Of a DNA stretch of 64,000 nucleotides, positions 8,846 through 17,678 are shown piece after piece (position 1 is the first letter of the stretch; the number at the start of each line of letters is the position of its first letter). The DNA is taken from assembly GCF_024585265.1 (NCBI RefSeq), contig NZ_CP036533.1:5279001-5343000 (forward strand). Direction: 5' to 3'. The notes under the pieces were generated by a model. The model had not been told where the DNA came from and did no database searches. It saw only the letters and a list, made by a program, of their open reading frames with translations. The translations under genes were made by a program, and so were the position numbers. This stretch comes from Bradyrhizobium sp. WBAH42. GTDB lineage: Bacteria; Pseudomonadota; Alphaproteobacteria; Rhizobiales; Xanthobacteraceae.

Positions 8846-10672
8846 CTATTCGACAGTCACTGATTTCGCGAGATTGCGCGGCTGATCGACATCGGTCCCC
8901 ATCACGACAGCCGTGTGATAGGCGAGCAGCTGCACCGGGACGGCATAGACCATCGGCGTGAAGGCTGCCGCCATGTCGGGCATGACGATGGTGACGAGCG
9001 ATTCGACGGTCGCCTCCGCCGCGCCCTTGGCGTCGGTCATCAGGATGATGTTGCCGCCGCGCGCGGCGACCTCCTGCATGTTGGAGACGGTCTTCTCGAA
9101 CACGCGGTCGTGGGGTGCGATGACGACGACCGGCATGGTCTCGTCGATCAGCGCGATCGGGCCGTGCTTGAGCTCGCCGGCGGCATAGCCCTCGGCGTGG
9201 ATGTAGGAGATCTCCTTCAGCTTCAGCGCGCCTTCGAGCGCCAGCGGGAAGCTGGTGCCGCGGCCGAGATAGAGCACGTCGCGCGACTTGGCGATCCGGT
9301 ACGCGAGCTTCTCGATCTGGAGTTCGGTGGTGAGCGCGTCCGCCATCAATCGCGGGACCTCGACGAGCCCGTGGACGAGCTTGGTCTCGTCCTCATCCGA
9401 CAATTCGCCGCGCGCCTTGCCGGCCGCGATCGCAAGGTTTGCCAGCACCATGAGCTGGCACGTGAAGGCCTTGGTCGACGCGACGCCGATCTCGGGTCCC
9501 GCCAGCGTCTGCAGCACGGTCTCGCTCTCGCGCGCGATCGTCGAGGTCGGCACGTTGACGACGGCGATCGTGTGCACACCCTCGGCCTTGGCATAGCGCA
9601 GCGCCGCCAGCGTGTCGGCAGTCTCGCCGGACTGCGAGATGAAGATGGCGAGATCGCCCTTGCGCAAGGGTGCCTCGCGGTAGCGGAATTCGGAGGCGAC
9701 ATCGACCTCGACCGGCACGCGCGCAAAGCGCTCGAACCAGTATTTTGCGACGAAGCCGGCATAGCTCGCGGTGCCGCAGGCGGTGATATTGATGCGCTGG
9801 ATATTCTTGAAATCGAACGGCAGCTTGACCGGCAGCGCGACGCGCTCGGTCGCCATATCGACGTAGCGCGCCAGGGTGTGGCCGACCACTTCCGGCTGCT
9901 CGTGAATCTCCTTGGCCATGAAGTGGCGGTAATTGGCCTTGTCGACCAGCGAGGTCGAGGCGGCGTGCCTGATCTTGTCGCGCTGGACGGCATGGCCGTC
10001 CTTGTCGAAGATCGTTGCACTCTTGCGGGTCAGCACCGCCCAGTCGCCGTCCTCGAGATAGCTGATCGTGTCGGTGAACGGGCCGAGCGCGATGGCGTCC
10101 GAGCCGAGATACATCTCGCCGTCGCCATAGCCGATCGCCAGCGGCGGGCCGTTGCGGGCGCCGATCATGAGGTCGTTGTCGCCGGCGAAGATGAAGCCGA
10201 GCGCGAAGGCGCCGCGCAGGCGCGCCAGCGTCAGCTTCACCGCTTCCACGGGTTTGTTGCCGCGCGTGAGCAAATCGTCGACGAGATGCAGCACGATCTC
10301 GGTGTCGGTCTCGGTGTGGAACACCGTGCCCTTCGCCTCGAGCTCCTCGCGCAGCTCGCGGAAATTCTCGATGATGCCGTTGTGGACCACGGCGACGCGC
10401 TCGGTCGCGTGCGGATGGGCGTTGTTGACGGTCGGCTTGCCGTGGGTGGCCCAGCGGGTGTGACCGATGCCGGTGGTGCCCTTGAGCGGCTCGGCCTCCA
10501 GCCGCTTCTCCAGGTTCTTCAGCTTGCCCTCGGCGCGGCGGCGCTCGAGGTGCTTGCCTTCGAGCGTGGCGACGCCCGCGGAATCGTAGCCGCGATATTC
10601 GAGACGTTTGAGCGAATCCACCAATTGCTCTGCAACCGGCTCGCGCCCGAGAATGCCGACAATCCCGCACAT
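8846..10672 (-). CDS. glmS: Glutamine-fructose-6-phosphate aminotransferase (isomerizing)
   Basis: Converts fructose-6-phosphate and glutamine to glucosamine-6-phosphate, the first step toward UDP-GlcNAc for peptidoglycan and LPS. The 608-residue length is normal. The start is fixed by the mature N-terminus MCGIVGILG, whose Cys2 is the glutaminase nucleophile; the longer open frame would bury it. Then come RRLEYRGYDSAG-type and GIGHTRWATHG motifs of the Ntn hydrolase domain, and two SIS domains (ITACGTASYAG, ISQSGETADT, YLGRGTSFPLALEGALKLKE). The C-terminus LAKSVTVE is typical. glmU is about 2.6 kb away on the same strand. No glmS ribozyme was recognised upstream, and none is expected in this phylum. 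Confidence 0.97.
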   Translation of the reverse strand: MCGIVGILGREPVAEQLVDSLKRLEYRGYDSAGVATLEGKHLERRRAEGKLKNLEKRLEAEPLKGTTGIGHTRWATHGKPTVNNAHPHATERVAVVHNGIIENFRELREELEAKGTVFHTETDTEIVLHLVDDLLTRGNKPVEAVKLTLARLRGAFALGFIFAGDNDLMIGARNGPPLAIGYGDGEMYLGSDAIALGPFTDTISYLEDGDWAVLTRKSATIFDKDGHAVQRDKIRHAASTSLVDKANYRHFMAKEIHEQPEVVGHTLARYVDMATERVALPVKLPFDFKNIQRINITACGTASYAGFVAKYWFERFARVPVEVDVASEFRYREAPLRKGDLAIFISQSGETADTLAALRYAKAEGVHTIAVVNVPTSTIARESETVLQTLAGPEIGVASTKAFTCQLMVLANLAIAAGKARGELSDEDETKLVHGLVEVPRLMADALTTELQIEKLAYRIAKSRDVLYLGRGTSFPLALEGALKLKEISYIHAEGYAAGELKHGPIALIDETMPVVVIAPHDRVFEKTVSNMQEVAARGGNIILMTDAKGAAEATVESLVTIVMPDMAAAFTPMVYAVPVQLLAYHTAVVMGTDVDQPRNLAKSVTVE

Positions 10673-10895
10673 GCGGACCACTATCCCCCAAATCGTCGAA
10701 AAATCGCCTAAACGACGCGCTCGGTTTTTAGCGAAAATCCCAGGGAACCAGATACTCAATAATTATTGCTGATTGAGACAGCACTGGCCCGCGACCTCTT
10801 TTTCGCCTGCGTCGAATTGGCCGGCCTTAAACCGCGCAGATTAACCTCTTGTCAACGAATTTGGCCAACGATTTCCGTCCAGGAGAGTAAAAGTC

Positions 10896-11114
10896 ATGAA
10901 GGGCTCGTCCGACCGCAAAGGTTTGTCGCCGACGTATCTGCGCGCCAGCGAGACCACGGGCACGCACCTTGCGCATTGGCCGCCGCCGCTGCGCGGCAAA
11001 GAGAACAAGCCCCTTTTCATCAAGCATCCCGAAGGCGAGCCGGCGAAGCGCGCCAAGCCGCGCGGCTGGCGCCTGACCCGCGCGATCTTCTCCGAATTCG
11101 CCGACGACGAATAG
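10896..11114 (+). CDS. Small conserved-type hypothetical protein
   Basis: A 72-residue basic protein, MKGSSDRKGLSPTYLRASETTGT..., ending in an acidic tail FADDE. No domain, signal peptide or membrane segment is recognised. The start is well supported by GGAGAG about 9 bases before the ATG. It lies between glmS (divergent) and the alcohol dehydrogenase gene (convergent). Base composition resembles the neighbours, so it is probably a genuine lineage-specific gene rather than a chance frame. Confidence 0.65.
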   Translation: MKGSSDRKGLSPTYLRASETTGTHLAHWPPPLRGKENKPLFIKHPEGEPAKRAKPRGWRLTRAIFSEFADDE

Positions 11115-11147
11115 CCTCTCGCAGCGTCCCGTGCATCGCCTGCTTGA

Positions 11148-12161
11148 TCACCGTCCAACGGTGATGACGACTTTGCCAAACGGGCCCTGGGCGAAAACAT
11201 CGAGGGCTGAGAGGAAGTCGGCGAACTCGAACTCGGCTTCGATCACCGGCTTCAGGCCGATCCGGTCAACCGCGCGCACCAAGTCCTGGAGCCCGCGCCG
11301 ATGTCCCACGTAAATGGCCTGGATCGTCGCCTGCGCCAAGATGGCGGGCACTGAGGGAAAGCTGGAGTTGAAGCTGTCAATCACGCCAATCAAGGAGATG
11401 CGGCCTCCCGGCGCGATGGCCCTCACCGAATTTGCGAGGTTGTCGCCGCCAGCCATCTCCAGAATATGGTCGGCGCCCCGTCCGCCTGTGAGCTCCAACA
11501 CTGCCGCGGCCCAGTCCGGACTCGTGGTTCGGTTTATTCCGTGCCGCGCCCCAAGTGCCTTGGCCCGCGCGAGCTTGGCGTCGCTGCTCGAAGTGACGAT
11601 CACCTCTGCACCGGCGGCTGCGGCGAGTTGGATCGCGAAGATCGACATGCCACCCGTACCCTGAACCACCACGATCTCGCCAGGCCGTATTCGCCCGAGC
11701 TCCACAAGGCTGGTCCATGCGGTGAGCCCGCAGCACGGCAGGGTGCTCGCCTCTGCGCACGACAAGCTCTCGGGCGCCTTGACCAGCCAAGCCTCGGGGA
11801 CGACCACGTACTCAGCCAGCACACCCGGCACCGGTCCCCCGAAGCTCGCCACCACGCCGGCGATGCGCGGGGGCGGACCGTCCATCCAGTCCGTGTTGAA
11901 ATTGTTGATCACCCGCTCGCCCATGGTGAAGCGCGACACGCCAGCGCCCAAGGCCTCGATTTCTCCGGCAAGATCGGAGCAAGGCGTGAACGGCAGGCCG
12001 TAGCTCGCATAGCCGTTGTTGTCGATCGAGAGGCGATCTCGATAATTGAGTGACACAGCGTGCACGCGCACCAACACCTCGCCAGTACCGGGCGACGGCC
12101 TGGGGATCTCTGCAAGCTTCAGACAATCGCGTCCAGGCCCTCGAACCTGCCAAGTCTTCAT
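11148..12161 (-). CDS. Zinc-independent alcohol dehydrogenase/quinone reductase-like MDR protein
   Basis: A 337-residue medium-chain dehydrogenase/reductase. A GroES-like N-terminal domain (GEVLVRVHAVSLNYRD, SDLAGEIEALGAGV) is followed by a Rossmann domain with VVQGTGGMSIFAIQLAAAAGAEVI and RGADHILEMAGG. The Cys/His pattern of catalytic-zinc enzymes is not obvious, so it is closer to the quinone oxidoreductase/zinc-free branch. Substrate is unknown. The ATG at 12161 has GGAGAG at good spacing, and an upstream TTG does not. It is divergent from a LysR gene 112 bp away, a layout in which the LysR protein usually controls the enzyme gene. Confidence 0.88.
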   Translation of the reverse strand: MKTWQVRGPGRDCLKLAEIPRPSPGTGEVLVRVHAVSLNYRDRLSIDNNGYASYGLPFTPCSDLAGEIEALGAGVSRFTMGERVINNFNTDWMDGPPPRIAGVVASFGGPVPGVLAEYVVVPEAWLVKAPESLSCAEASTLPCCGLTAWTSLVELGRIRPGEIVVVQGTGGMSIFAIQLAAAAGAEVIVTSSSDAKLARAKALGARHGINRTTSPDWAAAVLELTGGRGADHILEMAGGDNLANSVRAIAPGGRISLIGVIDSFNSSFPSVPAILAQATIQAIYVGHRRGLQDLVRAVDRIGLKPVIEAEFEFADFLSALDVFAQGPFGKVVITVGR

Positions 12162-12273
12162 CGCGCTCTCCAACCTGTCGCACGCTCCGAAGGTGATCTA
12201 TATTGGGGTTCAACCGTCCGCATTGGCGGTCATTTGTCCGTTCAATGGCGATAGATCTTCTCCTGAGGCAGCC

Positions 12274-13197
12274 ATGGTCGATCGTTTGAGCGGAATTTCC
12301 GTTTTCGTGCAGGTCGCGGATTCCGGCAGTTTCGCGCGCGCCTCTGAACAACTCGGTCTCACCAGATCAGCGGTCGGCAAGACGATCGCCCGCCTGGAGG
12401 AGCGGCTGGGCGTCCGCCTCTTCAACCGTACAACCCGCGCGCAAAGCCTGACCGACGAGGGCCAGAGCTTCTATGAGCGCTGCCAACGCATTCTGGCCGA
12501 TATCCAAGCGGCCGAAGCGGCGTTGGGTGGCAGTGATCGCTCGCCAACAGGGGTGCTCCGCGTTAGCGCTCCAGTCTTGCTGGGTCGGCTCTGCGTCGCG
12601 CCCATCCTGGTCGGGCTGACCCGTCGGCACCCCTCCATGGAGCTTGATCTCCGGTTCGCCGACCATCTTGTCGATCTCGTCGAAGAACGGATCGATTTGG
12701 CCGTGCGGATCGGGCCTTTGCCCGACCGTGCCGGACTGATCGCGCGCAGCCTCGACGCATTCGACATGGCGGTGTGCGCAGCGCCGACCTACCTCGCGAC
12801 GCGGGGCTGCCCATCCGATCTAAGCGAGCTCCCAAGCCACGATTGTCTACCCTATGCCCGTCGTGGCGGGCGCGCCGAGCCCTGGCGGTTCGCGACGAAG
12901 GACGGTGCCGTGATCGAATTTGCCGTCGGCGGCCGTATTCGGCTGGACGACCTGGAGGCCGTGGCCGAGGCTGCGGTGGATGGCGCTGGGATCGCTTGCC
13001 TTCCGACCTGGTTGGTCGACAGCCGGCTCCAATCAGGTCAACTCGTGAGGGTTCTCAATGGCCACCGAGCTCTCGGCAACTCTGTCTACGCCGTGTGGTC
13101 CCAGGCGGCACATGCGCCTTCAAGAGTCCGCTTGGCGGTGAACGAGCTGAGACAGTGCATGCCGGCCAGGCTAGCTCGGCCGGATGCAGCGCACTGA
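12274..13197 (+). CDS. LysR-family transcriptional regulator
   Basis: A 307-residue LysR-type protein. The winged HTH at the N-terminus reads MVDRLSGISVFVQVADSGSFARASEQLGLTRSAVGKTIARLEERLGVRLFNRTTR, and the C-terminal periplasmic-binding-like effector domain starts near GVLRVSAPVLLGR. The S/A at recognition-helix positions and GSFARAS are typical. The ATG at 12274 is preceded by GAGG; the longer open frame runs through the divergent promoter and is rejected. Probable target: the divergent alcohol dehydrogenase. The pair sits between glmS and glmU, possibly as an insertion into an older glm neighbourhood. Confidence 0.9.
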   Translation: MVDRLSGISVFVQVADSGSFARASEQLGLTRSAVGKTIARLEERLGVRLFNRTTRAQSLTDEGQSFYERCQRILADIQAAEAALGGSDRSPTGVLRVSAPVLLGRLCVAPILVGLTRRHPSMELDLRFADHLVDLVEERIDLAVRIGPLPDRAGLIARSLDAFDMAVCAAPTYLATRGCPSDLSELPSHDCLPYARRGGRAEPWRFATKDGAVIEFAVGGRIRLDDLEAVAEAAVDGAGIACLPTWLVDSRLQSGQLVRVLNGHRALGNSVYAVWSQAAHAPSRVRLAVNELRQCMPARLARPDAAH

Positions 13198-13270
13198 GCA
13201 GATCAAGCGCTCCTTGCAGTTCCGTGATCCAGCCCGCATTCCCTTAGTTAGCGCTACGCCTTGACGAGGA

Positions 13271-14626
13271 TCACTTCTCCGGCTTCTTGCCGCCGGTCTT
13301 CAGCTCGCGATAGCGCGCCGCGCCGCCTTCGCGGATGGTCTGCTGGTTGCGCTCCAGCGCCATCGCGTCGTCGGGTACGTCCTTCGTGATCACCGAGCCC
13401 GAGCCGATATAGGCGCCCTTGCCGATCGTCACCGGAGCGACCAGCGAGGAGTTGGTGCCGACGAAGGCGCCCTGCCCGATCACCGTCTTGTGCTTCTTGA
13501 AGCCGTCGTAGTTGCAGGTGATGGTGCCGGCACCAATGTTGGAATTGGCGCCGACGGTGGCGTCGCCGATATAGGAGAGATGGTTGACCTTGACGCCGGC
13601 CTCCAGCGTCGCCGCCTTGGTCTCCACGAAATTGCCGATGCGCGCGCCGTCGCCGAGCGAGGTGCCGGGCCGCAATCGTGCATAGGGACCGATCGAGACC
13701 TTCTTGCCGAGCGTGGTCTCGACGATATGCGAGAACGAATGGATCACCGTGCCGTCCGCGATCGACACGCCGGGACCGATCACGACGAACGGCTCGATGG
13801 TGACGTCCTTGCCGAACACGGTGTCAGTGGACAGATACACCGTCTCCGGCGCGATCAGCGTGACGCCGGCCTCCATCGCCGCCTTGCGCAAGCGCGCCTG
13901 CATCACGCTTTCCGCTTCCGCGAGCTGCGCCTTGGTGTTGATGCCGCGCACTTCGTCCTCGCTGGTCTCGATCACCACGGCCTCCCATCCCTGCCTGCGG
14001 ACGATTTCGACCGCATCCGTCAGATAATATTCGCCCTTGGAATTCGCATTGCCGATCTGCCCGAGAATGTCGAGCGCACGGCGGCCGTCGATCGCCATCA
14101 CGCCGGCATTGCACAAATCGATCTTGCGCTCGTCCGCGCTGGCGTCGGCCTGCTCGCGGATCGCAACCAGGCGGTCGCCCTCGACGATGAAGCGGCCGTA
14201 GCCGGTCGGATCGGCGGCGCGAAAGCCGAGCGCGGCAATCGCGGCGCCGCGGGCGAGCGGCGCGCGCAGCCGCGCAAAGGTCTCGGCCGAGATCAGCGGC
14301 GTGTCGCCGAACGCGATCAGGAGTTCGTCGACGCCGCGCCCGATCGCCTCGCGCGCCGCCAGCACCGCATGCGCGGTGCCGAGCCGTTCGGCCTGCACGA
14401 AGGTCAGCGCGTCGGGGCGGATACGCTTGGCCTCGTCGGCGACTGCCTGATGATCGGGGCCGATCACGACCGCGAGCGAGGTGCCGGTTCCCTTGGGTGC
14501 GGCGGCGAGCACATGGGCGAGCAAACTCTGGTGAGCGACCGGATGCAGCACCTTCGGCAGGCTCGATCGCATGCGCGTGCCTTCGCCGGCGGCGAGCACG
14601 ATCGTAAGGCTGGAACGGGCGGTCAT
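13271..14626 (-). CDS. glmU: Bifunctional GlcNAc-1-P uridyltransferase / GlcN-1-P acetyltransferase
   Basis: Carries out the last two steps to UDP-GlcNAc: acetylation of glucosamine-1-phosphate and uridylyl transfer. The 451-residue length is normal. The N-terminal pyrophosphorylase shows [20 protein letters not shown] (nucleotide-binding signature). The C-terminal left-handed beta-helix has hexapeptide repeats ([52 protein letters not shown]). The catalytic-region motif NYDGFKKH is present. The ATG at 14626 gives [16 protein letters not shown]; ten extra upstream codons are not supported. Works with GlmS of this window, though GlmM is not seen here. Confidence 0.97.
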   Translation of the reverse strand: MTARSSLTIVLAAGEGTRMRSSLPKVLHPVAHQSLLAHVLAAAPKGTGTSLAVVIGPDHQAVADEAKRIRPDALTFVQAERLGTAHAVLAAREAIGRGVDELLIAFGDTPLISAETFARLRAPLARGAAIAALGFRAADPTGYGRFIVEGDRLVAIREQADASADERKIDLCNAGVMAIDGRRALDILGQIGNANSKGEYYLTDAVEIVRRQGWEAVVIETSEDEVRGINTKAQLAEAESVMQARLRKAAMEAGVTLIAPETVYLSTDTVFGKDVTIEPFVVIGPGVSIADGTVIHSFSHIVETTLGKKVSIGPYARLRPGTSLGDGARIGNFVETKAATLEAGVKVNHLSYIGDATVGANSNIGAGTITCNYDGFKKHKTVIGQGAFVGTNSSLVAPVTIGKGAYIGSGSVITKDVPDDAMALERNQQTIREGGAARYRELKTGGKKPEK

Positions 14627-14802
14627 TGAAATCCTGACAGCTATTGGCCGAATCAAAATTGGTGCGGACGGGCGGCGAGGCCCTCGGAAGCTATCGCCTA
14701 GCTACCCCCGCAAACGCCCGGAATTCAAGTGCGGCGCGCTTTTCCTGTTAATGTTCCCTGATTGATTCGGGGAAGCCGGACAGGGCTGGGCGCTTAACAT
14801 TC

Positions 14803-16167
14803 ATGGCAAAGGATTCCGACCCACTGGCGGATGCCTTCTCCACCAAGGAGACCGGCGGGCTGTTCTCCGGACTTTTGGCCGAGGAAAGCGCCTTCGACCG
14901 GCGCCTGATGTGGCGGCTGGGCTCGTGGGGCGTGGCGGCCGTCGGCGCCGTCGTCGTTGCCGTGATGGCCAACCAGGCCCAGCTCGGCTGGCGGCGCGAC
15001 CAGGTTGCGTCCGCCGATCTCGTGCGCCAGGCCGACCGGCTGCAGCTGCTGACCAAGGAAAGCCAGAACGAAGCGCGCCGGCTCGCCGCCGCTATCGAAA
15101 CGCTGAACAGCGACCGCGACCGGCTGTATTCGCGCGTCACGGTGCTGGAGCAAGGGCTCGATTCCGTCACCGGCGCCATTGCCAAGCAGGCCGCCACGCC
15201 GCCGGGCGCGAAGCCGCAGGACGCAGCACCAGCGCCCAGCATCGCGCCGGTCGCCTCGACGCCGGCGCCGGCGGGCGAGAAACCGCGCACCGAAGCCGCC
15301 AAGGATGCTCAGAAGGACACGCCGAAGGAAGCGCTGAAGGAACCGCCGAGCATGCCGCCGCAGACCGCGGCCGCTGCCTCGCTCGTGCAGCAGAATCCAG
15401 TCACGAATTCGGCGCTGCCGACCATTCCGCTGGTGCCCGCCAAGTCGCTCATGGCCCCGCCGGATCCGGCCGCATCGAAACTGATGCAGCCCGAGTCGGC
15501 TGAGAAGGCCGCCGAGAAGAAGACCGAGCCGGCACCCGCCGCGGCCGAAATCGTCGTGGCAACAACGAAAGCGCCGGACGCAGCCGAGACCGAAGCCCCT
15601 GCCATCGCGGTTCAGCAGACGCGCTTTGCGATCGATCTCGGCGGCGCCAATTCGATCGACGGCCTGCGCGCGCTCTGGCGCGGCGTGACCAAGTCCAACC
15701 CGGAAATCGCAGCGCTGCGGCCGATCATCATGATCAAGGAAGGCACCACCGGCCTCGGCATGCAGCTCCGCCTCGGTGCCGGCCCTCTGGTCAACGCCGC
15801 CGCCGCCGCAAAATTCTGCGCGAGCCTCGCCGAGAGCAGCGACCGTCACTGCGAGACCACCGTGTTCGACGGCCAGCGCCTGTCGATGCGCGGCTCGGAG
15901 AAGACGCCGGACAAGGGACCAGAGAAGTCCCAAGATAGGGTTCAGGACAAGAGCTCCGAGAAGAACCAGGACGCTGCTCCGCAAGCCGACACCGCGCCGG
16001 CGCCGAGTGCAAAGCCCGAGAAGCCGGACAAGCGCCGCCGCAGCTATTCGTCAAAGCGCTCCTCGAAGCGCGAGGAGCCCGCGCCCCCACCCGCGGCGCA
16101 GCCGGCGCCGGCCAAGCCGGAGACCGCGTCGGCGACATCGACGCTGTCGTCGTTCTTCAGGCGCTAG
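14803..16167 (+). CDS. Membrane-anchored coiled-coil protein with SPOR-like C-terminal domain
   Basis: A 454-residue protein, not firmly assigned. A cytoplasmic N-terminus is followed by one membrane helix (about 41-58), a likely coiled coil (about 70-125: RQADRLQLLTKESQNEARRLAAAIETLNSDRDRL), and a long Ala/Pro/Lys linker. A compact domain at about 268-365 (FAIDLGGANSIDGLRALWRG...LRLGAGPLVNAAAAAKFCASLAESSDRHCETTVFDGQRL) follows the spacing of SPOR-type peptidoglycan-binding repeats. A charged Lys/Arg/Ala/Pro tail ends it. This suggests an envelope or division-related function. The ATG at 14803 follows a 176-bp intergenic region divergent from glmU. The SPOR assignment is inference from pattern. 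Confidence 0.75.
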   Translation: MAKDSDPLADAFSTKETGGLFSGLLAEESAFDRRLMWRLGSWGVAAVGAVVVAVMANQAQLGWRRDQVASADLVRQADRLQLLTKESQNEARRLAAAIETLNSDRDRLYSRVTVLEQGLDSVTGAIAKQAATPPGAKPQDAAPAPSIAPVASTPAPAGEKPRTEAAKDAQKDTPKEALKEPPSMPPQTAAAASLVQQNPVTNSALPTIPLVPAKSLMAPPDPAASKLMQPESAEKAAEKKTEPAPAAAEIVVATTKAPDAAETEAPAIAVQQTRFAIDLGGANSIDGLRALWRGVTKSNPEIAALRPIIMIKEGTTGLGMQLRLGAGPLVNAAAAAKFCASLAESSDRHCETTVFDGQRLSMRGSEKTPDKGPEKSQDRVQDKSSEKNQDAAPQADTAPAPSAKPEKPDKRRRSYSSKRSSKREEPAPPPAAQPAPAKPETASATSTLSSFFRR

Positions 16168-16279
16168 AACGCCCTGTCCGCGACGAAAGCCGCTTGCATG
16201 CGGCGATCGGACGCTGGCCTTTTGCAACGGGTTTGCGTTCTTTCACGGCGCCCCGCCTTTCCTAGCTTTGCGGAATTCG

Positions 16280-16720
16280 ATGAACGAACTTGATGATGTG
16301 CTGAGGCTGCTCGTCGCCGCAGGTACGGGCCTCCTGATCGGCATCGACCGTGACATGAACGACAAGCCGGTGGGAATGCGAACCCTCGCGCTGGTCGCTC
16401 TCGGCTCCGCCCTGGTGTCGATCTCCGTGATCGAGTTCCAGAATTTGCGCGACCACCCGGATGCGATCTCCAGGGTCATCCAGGGCGTCGTTGCCGGCGT
16501 ATTGACCGGTGTCGGCTTCATCGGCGCAGGCGTCATCCTGCACGACAGCAAGGCGAAGACGGTTCACGGCCTCACCACGGCCGCAACCGTGTGGATTGCG
16601 GCCGGCCTCGGCATCGCCTGCGCACTCGGCGCGTGGCTGCTGGTCGGCGCCGCGATCGCGGTGACGCTGCTCGTGCTGTTCGCTCTCGGCTGGGTTGAGC
16701 GCCGGCTGGGCTTGAAATAG
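16280..16720 (+). CDS. MgtC/SapB family membrane protein
   Basis: A 146-residue polytopic protein with the MgtC/SapB N-terminal domain: LLVAAGTGLLIGIDRD, GMRTLALVALGSALVSI, VVAGVLTGVGFIGAGVI and VHGLTTAATVWIAAGLGIA are the conserved helices of that family. It lacks the C-terminal ACT-like domain of Salmonella MgtC, so it is a short form. In other bacteria the family affects Mg2+ starvation growth and F-ATPase; the role here is unknown. The start at 16280 (MNELDDVLRLLV) fits the family; the larger open frame overlaps the upstream gene and is rejected. Confidence 0.88.
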   Translation: MNELDDVLRLLVAAGTGLLIGIDRDMNDKPVGMRTLALVALGSALVSISVIEFQNLRDHPDAISRVIQGVVAGVLTGVGFIGAGVILHDSKAKTVHGLTTAATVWIAAGLGIACALGAWLLVGAAIAVTLLVLFALGWVERRLGLK

Positions 16721-16811
16721 GGCGCCAGGGACATGCCGGAACATACCAAATGATACGGAGGAGGTTCGCGTAAGAAGGCACTATCCGCGGCGAATTCGAT
16801 TCGGAGCGGAG

Positions 16812-16967
16812 ATGACGGACGCGAACTTTCTGCGGGAGCAACTCGCGTTGATCCGCGAACTGGCCGACCGCGCCGATCCCCACATCAGGAAGCGACTGCT
16901 CGCATTGGCCGAAAAATACGAGCGCCGGCTGGCGGAGCAGAGCCGGAACACGCAAGGTCGCAGCTGA
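16812..16967 (+). CDS. Small hypothetical protein (51 aa)
   Basis: Reads MTDANFLREQLALIRELADRADPHIRKRLLALAEKYERRLAEQ and a short polar end. It is an amphipathic, all-helical protein of a type common in Bradyrhizobium genomes; no function is known. GGAG precedes the ATG closely (CGGAGATG). It follows the MgtC gene by 91 bp on the same strand. Confidence rests on the coherent helical pattern and the ribosome-binding site. Confidence 0.6.
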   Translation: MTDANFLREQLALIRELADRADPHIRKRLLALAEKYERRLAEQSRNTQGRS

Positions 16968-16999
16968 TCGCGCTTGATCGCTTTGGCGCAGGCGATGAT

Positions 17000-17146
17000 C
17001 TATTCCATCCGCGCCTTTTCCTTCAGATCGCGGATGCGCATCTCCGCCTCGTCCTTGGACTGGACGATTTCCGACCAATCCTCCACCCGCGCCTCCTTGC
17101 TGAGCCTCTTGAGCTCGCTCAGCTGCTGCTGCGTCGGCTTGTCCAT
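17000..17146 (-). CDS. Small DUF3072-like protein (48 aa)
   Basis: Reads MDKPTQQQLSELKRLSKEARVEDW, then SEIVQSKDEAEMRIRDLKEKARME. The layout (a Q-rich start, a helix with LKRLSKEA, then a KxEAxxRIxxLK helix) resembles the DUF3072 family of short helical proteins. GAGGAG lies about 7 bases before the ATG. It is convergent with the 51-residue gene upstream and divergent from the membrane protein at 17298. Confidence 0.6.
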   Translation of the reverse strand: MDKPTQQQLSELKRLSKEARVEDWSEIVQSKDEAEMRIRDLKEKARME

Positions 17147-17297
17147 GCCTCACTCCTCGACGGCAATTGCGTTGGGCCACACCATGTTCAGAACCGGCGG
17201 GATGCTCGCGTGTTCCTGGACGATGCGCGGGCCCGCCGGATCAAGAAACATCGCCTGCCCTGTTGCCTGCCCGCGCCTTCCCGACCATATTGCCGCC

Positions 17298-17678
17298 ATG
17301 ACAAAGAAGCCCTTCCGCCTCACGCCCTACCAGGTGCAGTTCCTGCTCGTGGTCGGATTCGTCACCGTCGGCTGTGCGCTCTACGTGCGCTATCTCGCGA
17401 TCGAGCTTTCGCAGGTCGCGCTCGCCTGCGACGCCGGGCTTCAGACGCTGGTCTGCAAGTCGCGGTCGGTCTCGACCGTGCTGTTCAAGAATTCGGTGTT
17501 CGGCATCGTCGCGCTGGTGGTCGCAACGCTGAACCTGATGCGGCCCTCGATCGTGCTGCTCACGGTCGGCCTCATCGCGGCCGGCCTTGGCATCGTGCTC
17601 TACAATGTCGTGCTGTCGGGCCTTGCGATCGGCCTGCTCATTCTTGGCTTTGCTCGGCCCGCGCCCGCCACAGCGTGA
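17298..17678 (+). CDS. Small polytopic membrane protein
   Basis: A 126-residue protein with about four hydrophobic segments (VQFLLVVGFVTVGCALYV, SVFGIVALVVATLNLM, IVLLTVGLIAAGLGIVLY, GLAIGLLILGFA) and two cysteines in the first loop (ACDAGLQTLVCKS). Function is unknown. Its last 41 bp overlap the 3' end of the convergent ndvC gene, so it may be linked to the glucan locus in regulation if not in function. The ATG at 17298 is the first Met of the hydrophobic protein; the longer open frame upstream is not supported. Confidence 0.72.
   Translation: MTKKPFRLTPYQVQFLLVVGFVTVGCALYVRYLAIELSQVALACDAGLQTLVCKSRSVSTVLFKNSVFGIVALVVATLNLMRPSIVLLTVGLIAAGLGIVLYNVVLSGLAIGLLILGFARPAPATA

Noticed and set aside
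8915..10711. Plus-strand open frame of about 598 codons opposite glmS
   Set aside because: Antisense shadow of glmS with no family features or ribosome-binding site.
10673..10895. glmS ribozyme or other riboswitch upstream of glmS
   Set aside because: No ribozyme-like core could be recognised, and the glmS ribozyme is known from Gram-positive bacteria.
12046..12273. N-terminal extension of the LysR regulator
   Set aside because: It covers the divergent promoter region and overlaps the alcohol dehydrogenase gene; the LysR HTH starts at 12274 with a ribosome-binding site.
12162..12273. LysR operator in the ADH/LysR gap
   Set aside because: Some short repeats (ATTGG...TCAATGG) are present, but no convincing T-N11-A palindrome could be fixed, so no site is called.
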